Shown here in pieces: positions 22,180 through 33,404 of a DNA stretch of 64,000 bases; the stretch's first letter is position 1, and every line of letters begins with the position of its first letter. A model generated the notes under the pieces. That model saw nothing but the letters and a program-made list of their open reading frames with translations, was not told where the DNA came from and did no database searches. The position numbers were made by a program, and so were the translations under genes. Source of the DNA: Timema cristinae (Eukaryota > Arthropoda > Insecta > Phasmatodea > Timematidae); assembly GCA_039000515.1 (NCBI GenBank), contig JBCFYV010000012.1, forward strand, positions 10,432,676-10,496,675, read 5' to 3'.

Positions 22180-23058
22180 GGGCCGGTTGCACAGACATCA
22201 TATTGATTCTTCAATCACCGGATTGTCAATCAGCTTGATCATAGATCAAGAAAAATTTGGGTTGCAACAAAGTTAACTAGAGATCAAAAACCCCGATCAC
22301 CTGACCACAGATTTGACCGGGGAATCAAATAAAACTAGCATGGCAACGTTGTAAAAAGTTCTATTTTTGAACAGCTGACTGTTGTAACATAGCCTAAATG
22401 TATACACCAGATTGGCTTTGTGAATATCTTTTTTTTTCTTTATTTGTTTTTGTTTAATTAATACACGTAAATTTGTTTGAAATTATTAATAGACGTTTGT
22501 ATTAATTGTATTATTATAGTTAAGTTATAAAATAAGCTTTTTTATTGTCACTAAGCCTAACCTAAAATACTATTTTGTTAATTAATAAATTTGAACTTTA
22601 TAGTTTCATCAACTCAATTGTTTTCACTGTCACTAAACCTAACCTAACACAATATTTTGTGAATCAATAAGTTTAAACTGTATATAATCATCAATTTAGC
22701 TGGTATTTTTATTTATACTAACCCTAACCTCAATAATTTTTCTGAATTTATTAATTCTAAAGTTTCACAGACTTATTTTACTGTCACTAAACTTAACTTA
22801 GCATAAAGATTATAAAGAACAAATCTTATTTATCAAGAAAATAACAGTTACAGGTTATGTTAACCATAAACACACTGATCGGGTAATCAAACAGTTGATG
22901 GGAGAGAATTGGCTGGTTAACTTGACCAGAGATCTGATCGACAATCACGTCCTAATTGTTAATGATGCAACTGAAAATGAGGTTTGAGACACTGATTGTA
23001 GATCAACATACAACTGATCTCTGATCAAGCCACTGATTATTGTTTGTGCAACCGGCCC
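22180..23058. mobile_element. PIF/Harbinger-type non-autonomous element, 879 bp, nested in repeat R
   Basis: Ends are 'gggccggttgcacagaca' and the near-exact complement 'tgtttgtgcaaccggccc', flanked on both sides by TTA (22177-22179 and 23059-23061), the target-site type of PIF/Harbinger. It carries no coding sequence. The sub-terminal regions are rich in 'gatca' and 'tgatc' words in both orientations. Removing the element and one TTA restores the repeat-R sequence ('gacttttagagtac', compare 'gactttaagtattc' in unit 3). Confidence 0.88.
22540..22810. repeat. Minisatellite with CCTAA motifs inside the Harbinger-type element
   Basis: Four diverged units of about 72-85 bp, each starting near 'tcactaaacctaacctaa' (22549, 22631, about 22714, about 22786). 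The CCTAA words resemble the insect telomere repeat but occur only once or twice per unit. Confidence 0.65.
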
Positions 23059-25054
23059 TTAGAGTACTTCACAGAAGCGAAAATTTCCGTATCTCCGCAA
23101 CTATTTGAGATACTAAATAACTTATCATTGAAAAATTGTAGTACTATTAAAAATAAAAATAAACTTTTATATGAAATATGTTTTTATAAAACCATCAGTT
23201 TCTGAGATATTGCCAAATATATTAATAAAATTTTGTTAGCTTTAGTTTTAAAGAGATACTATTAAGTATTAAAGCAAAACTTCTCTAATGCCATTGAGTA
23301 AGAAATGAGTAAGTCCCTCAAAAGTGTTTTTTCTCTTTTTTCAACCTCTTAGGAGAAATGTTTGTGCAACAATGATCTATCTCTATCATTTTAGATTCAA
23401 TAGTCAATAATTACCTATTTTATTGCTAAAAATTTATAAATGAGGAATTTAATAGCAGTGCAATAGCCATAGATGTGTAACCCCTAATAAAATGTCGAAA
23501 ATTTTAAACCGGAAGTCGACATTTTAATACAAAGTGTTGACCCACGGGGACCTAATATCAATATTTCTACTTTCTCATTACCTTACAGTTTTGTGATCGT
23601 CAAAAAAAATATAACTCGAGATTTTAATGGATATTGACGTCCCACGACCCCCCGAACCTTAAAAAGTGTTTTTAGCAATTCGGTCTGTTTGTCCATCTGT
23701 CTGTCTGTCTGTAACTCAGGCTAGAGCCTAAACTATTTTACCGATTGGGCTAAAACTTGGTATCTAGGGTTTTCATAGGGTTACCCCGAGGGAATTTTGG
23801 AATTTGATATCCAACCCTAAAATTAAGGTTAGTTTCCATAAGGGTGGAAAGAGAAAAAATCGATTTCATCCAAATCGGCTGTAACAATTTTGATTAAATT
23901 TCATTTCTAATCTTTGATCAATATTGCAAAGCGAATGGCTACCCTCAACTTTTCGTCAAAATGACTTTAAGTATTCCGGTCTGACGCGTAAATTCTAATT
24001 TTTAATTTTATCTCCGGAAGTCTTTGAGATATAAAATTACATATCATTGCATACATGTTGATCTATCTATACTAAACATCTCTTACTTGAAATATATTTT
24101 TATAAAACCAAAAAACTTCAAGCTATACTCAAGTATATTTATTTTAACTTTGCCAACACATTTAAGGTAAGGTATTACGACCTTCAAACAAATCTAGCCC
24201 AAGAGGTTGATGGATGTCGACGTTTCATAACCCCCCAAAACCTAAAAAGTGTTTTTGCAACAACGTCTATCTAATCCTAAAATTAATAGCTGTTTATTAA
24301 AGAGTGAAAATAGAACAATTGCATTTTCTCACAATCGGCTACAACGATTCTATCTCTCTCATTTTCAACTCAATAGTCAATAATTACTTATTTAATTGGT
24401 CAAAATTTATAAAAGAGAACTTTAATAGCAATTCAATAACCATACAATATCCCCTAGTAACATGACGAAAATTTTAACAGGAAGTCAAAATTTTAATACG
24501 AAGTGTTGACCCTTGGGGACCCAATATCGATATTTTATATTGGTCCAAATATACAAATGAAGACGTTAATTCTTTAAAAATAAAATTATGAGATTTAAAA
24601 CCATGAATAAAAAATATTTTACGTATGTCTAGCGCAATTTGTTCTTGGGCTTTCCAGTGTATATTATATTACGAGTTTTTGAGTAAATAACTCCATTTAT
24701 ATAAAAAATAAATAAAGCGAGAAAGTTCGTGTGGAGTTACGTACCATTTATTTCATATAAATATTGTAATGTAGGCCTATATAACAGCTCAATTTAGGCC
24801 TACATAACAGCACAGAATGGCAATAATTGAACATAAATAAGTATTTTAGCTGTCAATATTTTTATTGGCGAAGATTCCTAATTGCCAAAGATTGAATATT
24901 TTGAGAAGCCAAATAGAAGTTTTCGAAACTTCACACACAGTTGAAAGCTTTATGAGGTTTGAACTTTGAGGAAGCTCAGCTTTACTTTAATTCCAAATGA
25001 CGGTTTTAGATCTATGAAATGCTGATTTTATATTTGTATTGACTTACTGACAGC

Positions 25055-25240
25055 CCGCAGCGGTGGGCACGTGGTCTAACTGTCGAGCTCATTTAGTCCG
25101 GCTTGCCAGCATCGTGTGAGGTTTGGGCTCGAATCCCGTTTGGGTGTACTGAAGGTGTTTTTACCTAAATAGTTTGACACCTCCATCAACACAAATACTG
25201 GTACAGTTCCTCTAAACTTACCTTCCTCTTAACTACCACA
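25055..25240 (+). repeat. SINE-A2 copy
   Basis: Head 'gcggtgggcacgtggtctaa', 'gagctcatttagtccggctt', B box 'gggctcgaatcccgtttggg', then 'tttacctaaatagttt' and 'ctggtacagttcctct'. The 3' end runs into another SINE. Confidence 0.85.
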
Positions 25241-25253
25241 ATAAAAAAACAGC

Positions 25254-25495
25254 CGCCTCGATGACATAGTTACCTAACCTGATAGTTTCGTGTTGAGCTT
25301 GACTGCTGAGAACGGGGAGATCGAGGTTCGAATCTTGTTCGTGTGAACTGGGGGTGTTTTTTCCTAAATGGCTTTCCAATCTCTCTCCACGAAAATGCGG
25401 GTTCACTTCCTCTAAATGCAACCTTCCCAATTTCTAATCCATTAGCTTAATTAGTATTTAAGCGTATAACCCGAACGGTTAGTAAGACGCGGTGC
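25254..25495 (+). repeat. SINE-A copy, nearly complete
   Basis: Head 'cgcctcgatgacatagttac', B box 'gaggttcgaatcttgttcg', 'aatgcgggttcacttcctct', and the 3' end 'ggttagtaagacgcggtgc'. It lies immediately after an A2 copy in the same orientation, giving a two-SINE tandem. Confidence 0.92.
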
Positions 25496-25639
25496 TAAAT
25501 AGATAATAATAAATAAAATAAACTGTTGTCCTATTTTGGTATTTTTATTTAAAAAGTAATGTTTTTCAAAATAAAACATTTGCCTGATGTAGAATTAATG
25601 CAAAAAATAAAAAACAAAAAACTCAATGACGTCAGCCTT

Positions 25640-25950
25640 CCGATATACCGAACGATCAGCCGCAGTCTGTTGGCAAAGTTGGTGCCAACTTCCTCGAATA
25701 GAAGGTGGCATGTGGTCAGCACAGAAAAAACCCCAACCCAGCCATTTATCTCAGTTGTTTAGGTTGGAGCTGTGTTTTTTTTTTTTTTTTTTCATTAAAC
25801 TAGCCCCTTGTAGTTTGTCCTCACGATGCTGAGTAGAGCCCGTTCTATATTCACTACTTCACAGTTCATATGAAACCACCAAGGATCGAACACGGGACCT
25901 ATAGAGCTGTAGCCAGAAACTCTGACCACTAAACCACAGAGGTGGTATAA
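25640..25950 (-). repeat. SINE-B copy, minus strand, with expanded T-run
   Basis: In reverse it shows 'cctctgtggtttagtggtca', B box 'cccgtgttcgatcc', 'cgtgaggacaaac', 'ctgaccacatgccacctt' and 'ttggcaccaactttgcc', the same order as the copy at 20.9 kb. A run of about 20 T interrupts the body. Confidence 0.8.
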
Positions 25951-26600
25951 AATAATATAATATTCTTTATTTGCTAGTGGTTTTAAGACGAGTATATAAA
26001 AATTACTTTTCTACCAGTGCATTATAGGGAAACACTTGTTTCTATAACACGAGCGATATCAAAACCAGCTCATCGATAAAAAAGATTGACTTATCTTATC
26101 TGCCCTTGCAAAGTCTTAAAAAAACACTGGTTTTACTGTGGGGTTAGATTATTCTAAGTAACATTCACTATCGACATTATTACAGAACGGTAGTTACTTG
26201 TCAACTCGGACATTGAGAAACGTCAATGCAATGTTTGGTTTCAACTGTTTTTGCTTAGAGGCGTTTCTTTAATTTCAGGTGACGTGGTACAAGTTCTAGT
26301 AAAACTGTTTACCTATTACATAAAATATGAGTAACTACTACCCTACCGTGCGGTGCATAAAGGTAAGTTCACTTTGAATGTTTGTTTAAAAGAGGTTGAT
26401 ATAAAACTGGGATGTTTAAGAATGTGGAATTAAGGAACCCTTAACTCTACAGTATTTAATAAATTCGTATATTTTTAAAATACATAACAGAAAGTTAATT
26501 TTTGACATTTTGAATATAAATATGGTCCGACAACTTAGATCAGTTAGTGGCGTGTCTACTTACTGAGTTAAGGGTCCCAAGCACCATTTCCAGCATGGCC
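25951..26600. other. AT-rich non-coding DNA
   Basis: No gene or repeat was recognised. Confidence 0.45.
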
Positions 26601-26601
26601 T

Positions 26602-26602
26602 A

Positions 26603-26640
<38 letters not shown>
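26602..26640. repeat. (TA)n microsatellite
   Basis: TA tract of about 39 bases, broken once near its start. Confidence 0.9.
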
Positions 26641-26642
<2 letters not shown>

Positions 26643-26644
26643 TT

Positions 26645-26800
26645 AGGGAAATTAAGGTTTCCCCTTTCACAGTAATGAATTAATGGTCGGAAGGCTGGGT
26701 GTTGTGTCGGTACTAGATTTAGGTGAAAGAAGTTGTGTGCTTAGATATCAGTCAGTTCGAAAAGTGCGTTGAATAAAGTTGAATCGCCCCATCACCGGCG
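26645..26800 (+). repeat. Dispersed repeat C, copy 1
   Basis: Shares 'cctttcacagtaatgaa', 'aggctgggtgtt' and 'ctagatttaggt' in order with the copy at 53.6 kb. It is non-coding and the class is unknown. Confidence 0.55.
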
Positions 26801-27085
26801 AAATGGTTGGAAACGTAACTCTAGCCTTCCTCAAACCAATAAAGTAGTTTTTAGACTGAAACACAACAAAAGGGACTGTGGATTGTTTTAGTGGTTTTTA
26901 GGTTTTGGAGTTGTATAAGGTGATTTAGATTGAATTGTAAATAGATGTACTGTGCATCATACCTTGATTTATTTATTTTACTTAAAAAACGTGGCCATTT
27001 CCTTCTTTAGGTAAAAATAAAATCAAAACGATGAAATCTTAACTTTAGCCAAATTTATATTATAAATACTTAATGAGACTATTAA

Positions 27086-27449
27086 GGTGCGGCAGAAGGG
27101 AGCGCAAGTGTTTTTACAGTTTTTATAGCGTTACATTTTATTGGCTAAAATAAATATCATATTTCTCCAGTATCAACATAGAGTTTAGTTTTCTGCATAT
27201 TATAATATCAACAGATCTTGAATATCTGTCAAGGGTGTCCTGGAATGTTGTCAAAACTTTTTATCTTTATTTAAAATGTTTTGACAACATTCCAGGACAC
27301 TCTTGAAAGATATTCAAGATCTGTTGATATTAGTATGTGCAGAAAACTAAACTCTACGTTGATACTGGAGAAATATTTGATTTATTTTGGCCAATAATAT
27401 GTATTGCTACAAAAACTGTACAATTACTCGTGCTCCTTTCTGCCGCACC
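27086..27449. mobile_element. Foldback miniature element in TTAA, 364 bp
   Basis: Almost the whole element is one inverted repeat. It starts 'ggtgcggcagaagggagc', ends with the complement 'gctcctttctgccgcacc', and closes on a loop of about 20 bases near 27265-27285, next to the stem 'gacaacattccaggacac'. TTAA stands outside each end (27082-27085 and 27450-27453), the target-site type of piggyBac-like elements. There is no coding capacity. RNA from either strand would fold into a hairpin of roughly 170 bp with a few mismatches. Confidence 0.88.
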
Positions 27450-27453
27450 TTAA

Positions 27454-27729
27454 AAGGTAGGTAGTATAAACAAAAATTGTATATTTACTTAGCATGTTTT
27501 TAAGTTATGTTTTGAACATGTTTAGTGCGGATATTAAAAAGCTCAACCCACTCCAATAAATGTAAAATCAAATCAATGCATGTGCATTATTTTATAAAAA
27601 AAGTATTTACAGTTAAAAAGCTGTAATTATGAGTATTGTCAGAGTTTCAGCTGAATTAATTTTTACATCTGAAAAATCTAAAGGAATGTTTATGGGAAAA
27701 AACTTAAATTTTACACAACGTGAGAGTAC
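27454..27729. other. AT-rich spacer
   Basis: Lies between the foldback element and the minisatellite. Nothing recognisable. Confidence 0.5.
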
Positions 27730-30062
27730 ATCACACACACACACACAATTCCCTCCACCAGACAAAACTATCCATAGCTCCTCCATCACACACCCAATTC
27801 CCTCCACCAGACAAAACTATCCATAGCTCCTCCATCACACACACAATTACCTCCACCAGACAAAACTATCCATAGCTCCTCCATCACACACCCAATTCCC
27901 TCCACCAGACAAAACTATCCATAGCTCCTCCATCACACACACAATTCCCTCCACCAGACAAAACTATCCATAGCTCCTCCATCACACACACAATTCCCTC
28001 CACCAGACAAAACTATCCATAGCTCCTCCATCACACACCCAATCACACACACACAATTCCCTCCACCAGACAGAACTATCCATAGCTCCTCCATCACACA
28101 CCCAATCACACACACACAATTCCCTCCACCAGACAAAACTATCCATAGCTCCTCCATCACACACACAATTCCCTCCACCAGACAAAACTATCCATAGCTC
28201 CTCCATCACACACCCAATCACACACAATTCCCTCCACCAGACAAAACTATCCATAGCTCCTCCATCACACACACAATTCCCTCCACCAGACAAAACTATC
28301 CATAGCTCCTCCATCACACACACAATCACACACACACAATTCCCTCCACCAGACAAAACTATCCAAAGCTCCTCCATCACACACCCAATCACACACACAC
28401 AATTCCCTCCACTAGACAAAACTATCCATAGCTCCTCCATCACACACACAATTCCCTCCACCAGACAAAACTATCCATAGCTCCTCCATCACACACACAA
28501 TCACACACACACAATTCCCTCCACCAGACAAAACTATCCATAGCTCCTCCATCACACACCCAATCACACACACACAATTCCCTCCACCAAACAAAACTAT
28601 CCATAGCTCCTCCATCACACACACAATCACACACACACAATTCCCTCCACCAGACAAAACTATCCATAGCTCCTCCATCACACACCCAATCACACACACA
28701 CAATTCCCTCCACCAGACAAAACTATCCATAGCTCCTCCATCACACACACAATCACACACACACAATTCCCTCCACCAGACAAAACTATCCATAGCTCCT
28801 CCATCACACACCCAATCACACACACACAATTCCCTCCACCAGACAGAACTATCCATAGCTCCTCCATCACCACACCCAATCACACACACACAATTCCCTC
28901 CACCAGACAAAACTATCCATAGCTCCTCCATCACACACCCAATCACACACAATTACCTCCACCAGACAAAACTATCCATAACTCCTCCATCACACACACA
29001 ATTCCCTCCACCAGACAAAACTATCCATAGCTCCTCCATCACACACACAATTCCCTCCACCAGACAAAACTATCCATAGCTTCTCCATCACACACCCAAT
29101 CACACACACACACAATTCCCTCCACCAGACAAAACTATCCATAGCTCCTCCATCACACACCCAATCACACACAATTCCCTCCACCAGACAAAACTATCCA
29201 TAGCTCCTCCATCCACACCATCACACACACACAATTCCCTCACACAGACAATATCCATAGCTCCTCACACACCCATCACACACACACAATTCCTCCACCA
29301 GACAAACTATCCATAGCTCCTCCATCACACACCCAATCACACACACACAATTCCCTCCACCAGACAAAACTATCCATAGCTCCTCCATCACACACCCAAT
29401 CACACACACACAATTCCCTCCACCAGACAAAACTATCCATAGCTCCTCCATCACACACCCAATCACACACAATTCCCTCCACCAGACAAAACTATCCATA
29501 GCTCCATCCACCAATCACACACACACAATTCCCTCCACCAGACAAAACTATCCATAGCTCCTCCATCACACACACCAATCACACAACACACAATTCCCTC
29601 CACCAGACAAAACTATCCATAGCTCCTCCATCACACACCCAATCACACACACACAATTCCCTCCACCAGACAAAACTATCCATAGCTCCTCCATCACACA
29701 CCCAATCACACATACACACAATTCCCTCCACCAGACAAAACTATCCATAGCTCCTCCATCACACACCCAATCACACAAAATTCCCTCCACCAGACAAAAC
29801 TATCCATAGCTCCTCCATCACACACCCAATCACACACAATTCCCTCCACCAGACAAAACTATCCATAGCTCCTCCATCACACACCCAATCATACACACAC
29901 AATTCCCTCCGCCAGACAAAACCATCCATAGCTCCTCCATCACACACACAATCACACACACAATTCCCTCCACCAGACAAAACCATCCATAGCTCCTCCA
30001 TCACACACACAATTCCCTCCACCAGACAAAACTATCCATAGCTCCTCCATCACACACCCAAT
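27730..30062. repeat. Minisatellite, about 2.3 kb, core unit about 46 bp plus variable CA spacer
   Basis: The core 'aattccctccaccagacaaa' plus 'actatccatagctcctccat' recurs about forty times (estimated, not counted one by one), separated by 'cacacacaca' or 'cacacacccaatcacac' spacers. Unit length is therefore mostly near 46 or 63 bp. Copies are highly uniform except for a decayed patch at about 29205-29300. On the minus strand several frames stay open for up to 170 codons because the core has no stop in them; the 'VMEELWIVLSGGGNCVC' periodic peptide is a by-product. Confidence 0.97.
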
Positions 30063-30077
30063 CATATATACACACAC

Positions 30078-30442
30078 CAAGGGTGGCCACATGATTTTTC
30101 TCCAGAGGGGGCAAACCAGGGGGTCCATACCCCCCAGTATGGTGGGAATTGGAAATATTTACTAAATTTAAGTCTCAAAAGAAGCTTTTTAAGGCAATCC
30201 TGAAAATAAGATATAGCATAAGAAAAATTAATCCAAATCCGTGGGTGAACACTTGACTTTGACGATTTGAATGGCGAAGGCTGTTGGAAATGCTCGCGCA
30301 TGCGCCAAACTATTAACCCTGAATTCAGCAGGTGGCCTGCTGGAGCACTGTTGGATGGGATTGGCCTACTTCTAATATTTATACAACCTCAGAATCTCAG
30401 GGGCGGCAATAGCCCTCCCTAGCCCCCCTGCGGGTGCCACTG
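30078..30442. mobile_element. Candidate hAT-like miniature element
   Basis: Starts 'caagggtggcca' and ends 'gggtgccactg', with G-run and C-run blocks just inside ('gagggggcaaaccaggggg', 'ctccctagcccccctg'). Both outer flanks carry 'atatacacac', which could be a target duplication, but simple CA/TA sequence makes that ambiguous. Confidence 0.4.
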
Positions 30443-30971
30443 ATATACACACAAACATACACACTTGGAACAGTAAAAAAAAATCCAGATTGTAATTTTT
30501 AAATGTTTGATTTTACTAATGTGAGATACAAAGTTTTCACTCCTGGATGATGGACCAAGTTCAACCCCAATTGAGTGCATATATTTTTACATTTTACATT
30601 ATATTTTCCACTATTTTCCCAGGCAAATATTTGTCAAATTTATTAAAATTACAACCTTATAAAATCTAAACTTATTCATGTTGGGTCAGTACTCATGGGC
30701 AACACAACTTTATTTGTGTAGGCAGAGGGCGATTAACCAGGTATTTTAGGGACTTGTCCCCCATACTCCAGCCCAGAGTATCGGGGGCCCTCACCTGGCA
30801 AATGTTTAGCAATTGGATGTCTTTAAGATATTGAAGTGGTCCTCAAATTATTATTTGTTATTATACTACTCTAGAATCTGTTTAGAGAAGTATGTCCTAG
30901 TGTTTATTTTGAAATTTTGATGCCCCTAAATATATTTATAACAGCCATTGCCTGATTAAAAAAAATACTAT
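30443..30971. other. Non-coding, repeat-derived DNA
   Basis: 'ctttatttgtgtaggcagag' and 'caattggatgtctttaag' resemble the inside of the candidate hAT-like element at 19.3 kb. Confidence 0.35.
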
Positions 30972-31009
30972 TAGCACCGCGTCTTACTACCCGTTCGGGT
31001 TATACTCAT
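30972..31009 (-). repeat. SINE-A 3'-end fragment, minus strand
   Basis: Exact reverse of the family terminus: 'agcaccgcgtcttactaccc' and 'gttcgggttata'. Strongly 5'-truncated. Confidence 0.85.
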
Positions 31010-31054
31010 AAAATAATAATTAAATGCCATTAGATTTATAAGCTACTAGCTTTT

Positions 31055-31617
31055 ACCCGTCACGGCTTCGCCCGCGATAGTTGATAAAATCTTTTAATTT
31101 TTAACTAAACTTGTTTTGGTCATAAATCAAATTTTATTTTTTTCAAATATCTATGTGTTTTTCTCAGTTCTAGCTGTAAATAATTTTGGCGTATTTTAAT
31201 TTTCACTTTTAAGTATTTCGTAATAAAAGAAATATAGGCCTATAATATTGAAATTATTAATTATATATATTTTTTTAAATTTTAACTTCATAATTAGTAA
31301 GATTGATAAATAAGTTAAATAAAATCACATCATATTTATTATTTATTAGTATGAAACTACGACACACTAATTACTATTTACTTTAATTACAATATATCAA
31401 ATTACCCCAATTCTTAAATAACATCGTTTCAATCACATTATAATCATATATTTATTATTATTTAAAATCACAGGTTGGGAATAGTCCTATATGTTATTCC
31501 AGGACACACTCTATCAACGTACAAAGTTTCATTCGAATCCGTTCAGCAGTTTTGGCGTGATTGAGTAACAAACATCCAAACACACAATTTTTCGCATTTA
31601 TAATATTAGTAAGATTT
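31055..31617 (+). repeat. Dispersed repeat ending 'ttataatattagtaagat'
   Basis: It starts near 'agcttttacccgtcacgg' and 'cttcgcccgcgatag' and ends with 'gtttcattcgaatccgttca', 'gcagttttggcgtgattgag' and 'gcatttataatattagtaag'. This head and tail combination is widespread in arthropod genomes. I recall it as a retroelement-associated repeat, but the exact class (RTE/Penelope/other) is not decided here. No coding sequence. Confidence 0.6.
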
Positions 31618-31965
31618 GGATTTATCTTTAATCAAATATATAGAGGGTAGTGAAATAAATCCAGAGGGGACAAAATTTATTTTTGGGGGCAGTCTCCCTC
31701 CACCTCGAAACACCCCTTACCCGGTTTGCCACCACCAAGTGTACTTTTGTTTAATACCTACTTAATGTAAATGTTTAAACGTTGAGCAAGGACGTGCTAT
31801 GTAAGTTTATAAATATTAAACAAAAGTAAAAAACTTAATGTATTTAATTCGTGTCCTTTATTACCATGAAAAAAAAATGGCTCCAGATAGCTTCTATAGG
31901 CATTTAATATTCGTAATTTTTCTTGGTCTAAGGCCGTGTGCCCTGAAATCTTGACCTGGCTACAG
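31618..31965. other. Non-coding DNA upstream of the PPxY-gene exon
   Basis: Ends in 'cctggctacag', a usable 3' splice acceptor with a weak pyrimidine tract. A hAT-like end ('gtttgccaccaccaag') is near 31722. Confidence 0.4.
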
Positions 31966-32242
31966 TCTTATAATGTCATATGTTGATGTGTTGAAGGCGA
32001 AGTACCGCTCCCAAGCCGTACTGACCATGTTAGTGGGCGTTCTAATGCTGACAATTATCGTCACCAGCCTGAGTCTCAGAGTGGTCTACATGTGGGTGAT
32101 CATGGTGACGGCAGCCATCATGTTGGTGACAGCCTGTGTGTACACCACATGCGGCACCAAGCCGGCACACTTCACCTCGCTACACAGGTCTAGCGCAGTA
32201 CCATCTGACACCATCAGCACCCTCTCCGACCATGTGTCAGAG
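31966..32242 (+). CDS. PPxY membrane protein, transmembrane exon
   Basis: An exon with an acceptor-like 'ctacag' before it and the donor 'gaggtgtgt' after it. The first ATG (31973) begins 'MSYVDVLKAKYRSQ'. Two hydrophobic helices follow, at about residues 16-35 ('LTMLVGVLMLTIIVTSLSL') and 37-58 ('VYMWVIMVTAAIMLVTACVY'), joined by a very short loop with an arginine. A polar Ser/Thr-rich stretch leads to the donor. Codon usage is GC-rich compared with its flanks, as expected for real coding sequence. It ends in phase 0 and joins the phase-0 exon at 39557. No signal peptide is visible. If the ATG is the true start, both termini are on the same side, probably cytosolic. The frame stays open back to the acceptor, so further exons upstream are possible. 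I do not recognise an orthologue. Confidence 0.75.
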
Positions 32243-32949
32243 GTGTGTATGCTTACTTGGAACCATACCAAAGGTTCCAAAACTGGTTCAATATATGAGT
32301 CCTTTTCTTATTAATACCAGAGGCGGATCCAGGGGTGGGTGGAGGGACATTGGATGAAAAAATATTGAAATCAATACCTTAATGTTGTAAAAAAATTACT
32401 AACACCTTCCACACCCATGTCCTATTTGACCTAATAAATTACTGTTTCAACTTAGCTCTAATTTATATAAAAGCAAAGTGACTTAACACTATAGGCTATG
32501 TGCTCAAGTACTGGTGGCGCGACTAGTGATGACTTCGTAAGTTCTTTTCTCAAAAGGACAAGGAAACGCGTCTGGTCAGCTCAGTCTACCATTTAGTGAT
32601 TCAGAGCAAGCAGTAGGTTGATCGTGCACCTTTGAACCTTAGTGGAAATCTTTTTAGAGATTTTTTTTTAATATGGCTAAAAACCCTCCACCGAGTCGTA
32701 TTCGCAAGAGGAATAAACTATCTAAATATGGTCGCTTTATGGAAAAAAAGCAAACTATAAAGTAACTATTTTTTAGTAAATTTTAGTAAATTATGAGAAA
32801 TATCCTAAATTTGATAAACACAATTATTCTTGTTTTAAAGATAACGTATTTTGTTTATGAATATTTTTGTTTTAGAGAAGTTAATGATGCAAATAGCAAC
32901 GTTACGACTATGGAGTTTGATTTAGTCGTGTAACCACAAGCCTGATACA

Positions 32950-33404
32950 CAGGGTCGTAACTATCACCGGGGCAGTGCCCCAGAGCCCCCCGAGCGAGGA
33001 GGATTTTTAAAATTCCAAACGAAAGTAGACCAATGCTTTAATCAAACACATATCGTCAATATATTAAACTCTCGTTGTTTTTCAAAGTGTATTGTAATAC
33101 TATTGTATTTTGTCTGTGATTGCATTCGCCCAGTGTAATTGTAAAGAATAATTTGCAATTTAACTTTTTACATATTTACTTTGAGGCTACCACTTACCTT
33201 ATTTATATTCCATAATTTTATATTAAATTCAGTATTAACTTCACCGGACCAAAAACATCCAATAACTAACAACAAATATCAACAAGACTTATTAAAAGAA
33301 GGTGGGAATGTGGGATTTAGAGGCTGGCAGGAAAAATATAAAAGGGGGGGCCTATTATTATCTGTTGCCCCGGGGCCCCAAAGCCGTTAGTTAGGGCCCT
33401 ACTG
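32950..33404. mobile_element. Candidate hAT-like miniature element
   Basis: Left end 'cagggtcgtaactatcaccg' and right end 'gttagttagggccctactg' are loosely complementary, each with an inner G/C-rich hairpin ('ccggggcagtgccccagagc', 'gttgccccggggccccaaag'). No clean 8-bp target duplication was found. Confidence 0.4.

Larger units (their letters stand above)
21310..24540 (+). repeat. Tandem array of repeat R with higher-order dimer structure
   Basis: The marker 'ccccccgaa' plus 'aaaaag' and a 'gtctgtctg' run occurs at about 21401, 21966, 23645 and 24230. After removing the 879-bp insertion and its 3-bp duplication, the spacings are about 565, 797 and 585. Units 1 and 3 share the complete block set ('ggtatctagggttttcatag', 'cggtctga.gcgtaaattct'). 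Units 2 and 4 are shortened in front but share an extra tail ('caatagtcaataattac', 'acgaagtgttgaccc'). The pattern is therefore a dimer (long unit plus short unit) present twice. It is non-coding; the class is not known to me. Confidence 0.75.

Noticed and set aside
22549..22640. Interstitial telomere (CCTAA)n tract
   Set aside because: Only two consecutive units at most, spaced by unrelated AT-rich DNA and lying inside a transposon; kept only as a motif observation.
27933..29790. Long minus-strand open frames (up to 170 codons) with periodic 'VMEELWIVLSGGGNCVC'
   Set aside because: They are the translation of a minisatellite. The same text appears in two frames, spacer lengths shift the frame repeatedly, and there is no promoter or other coding signal.
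27730..30062. CRISPR-like regular spacing
   Set aside because: The spacers are simple CA repeats, not unique sequences, the context is an animal genome, and no cas genes are present.
32086..32280. 64-codon minus-strand frame over the transmembrane exon
   Set aside because: It is the antisense shadow of the PPxY gene exon, whose helices and splice phase support the + strand.
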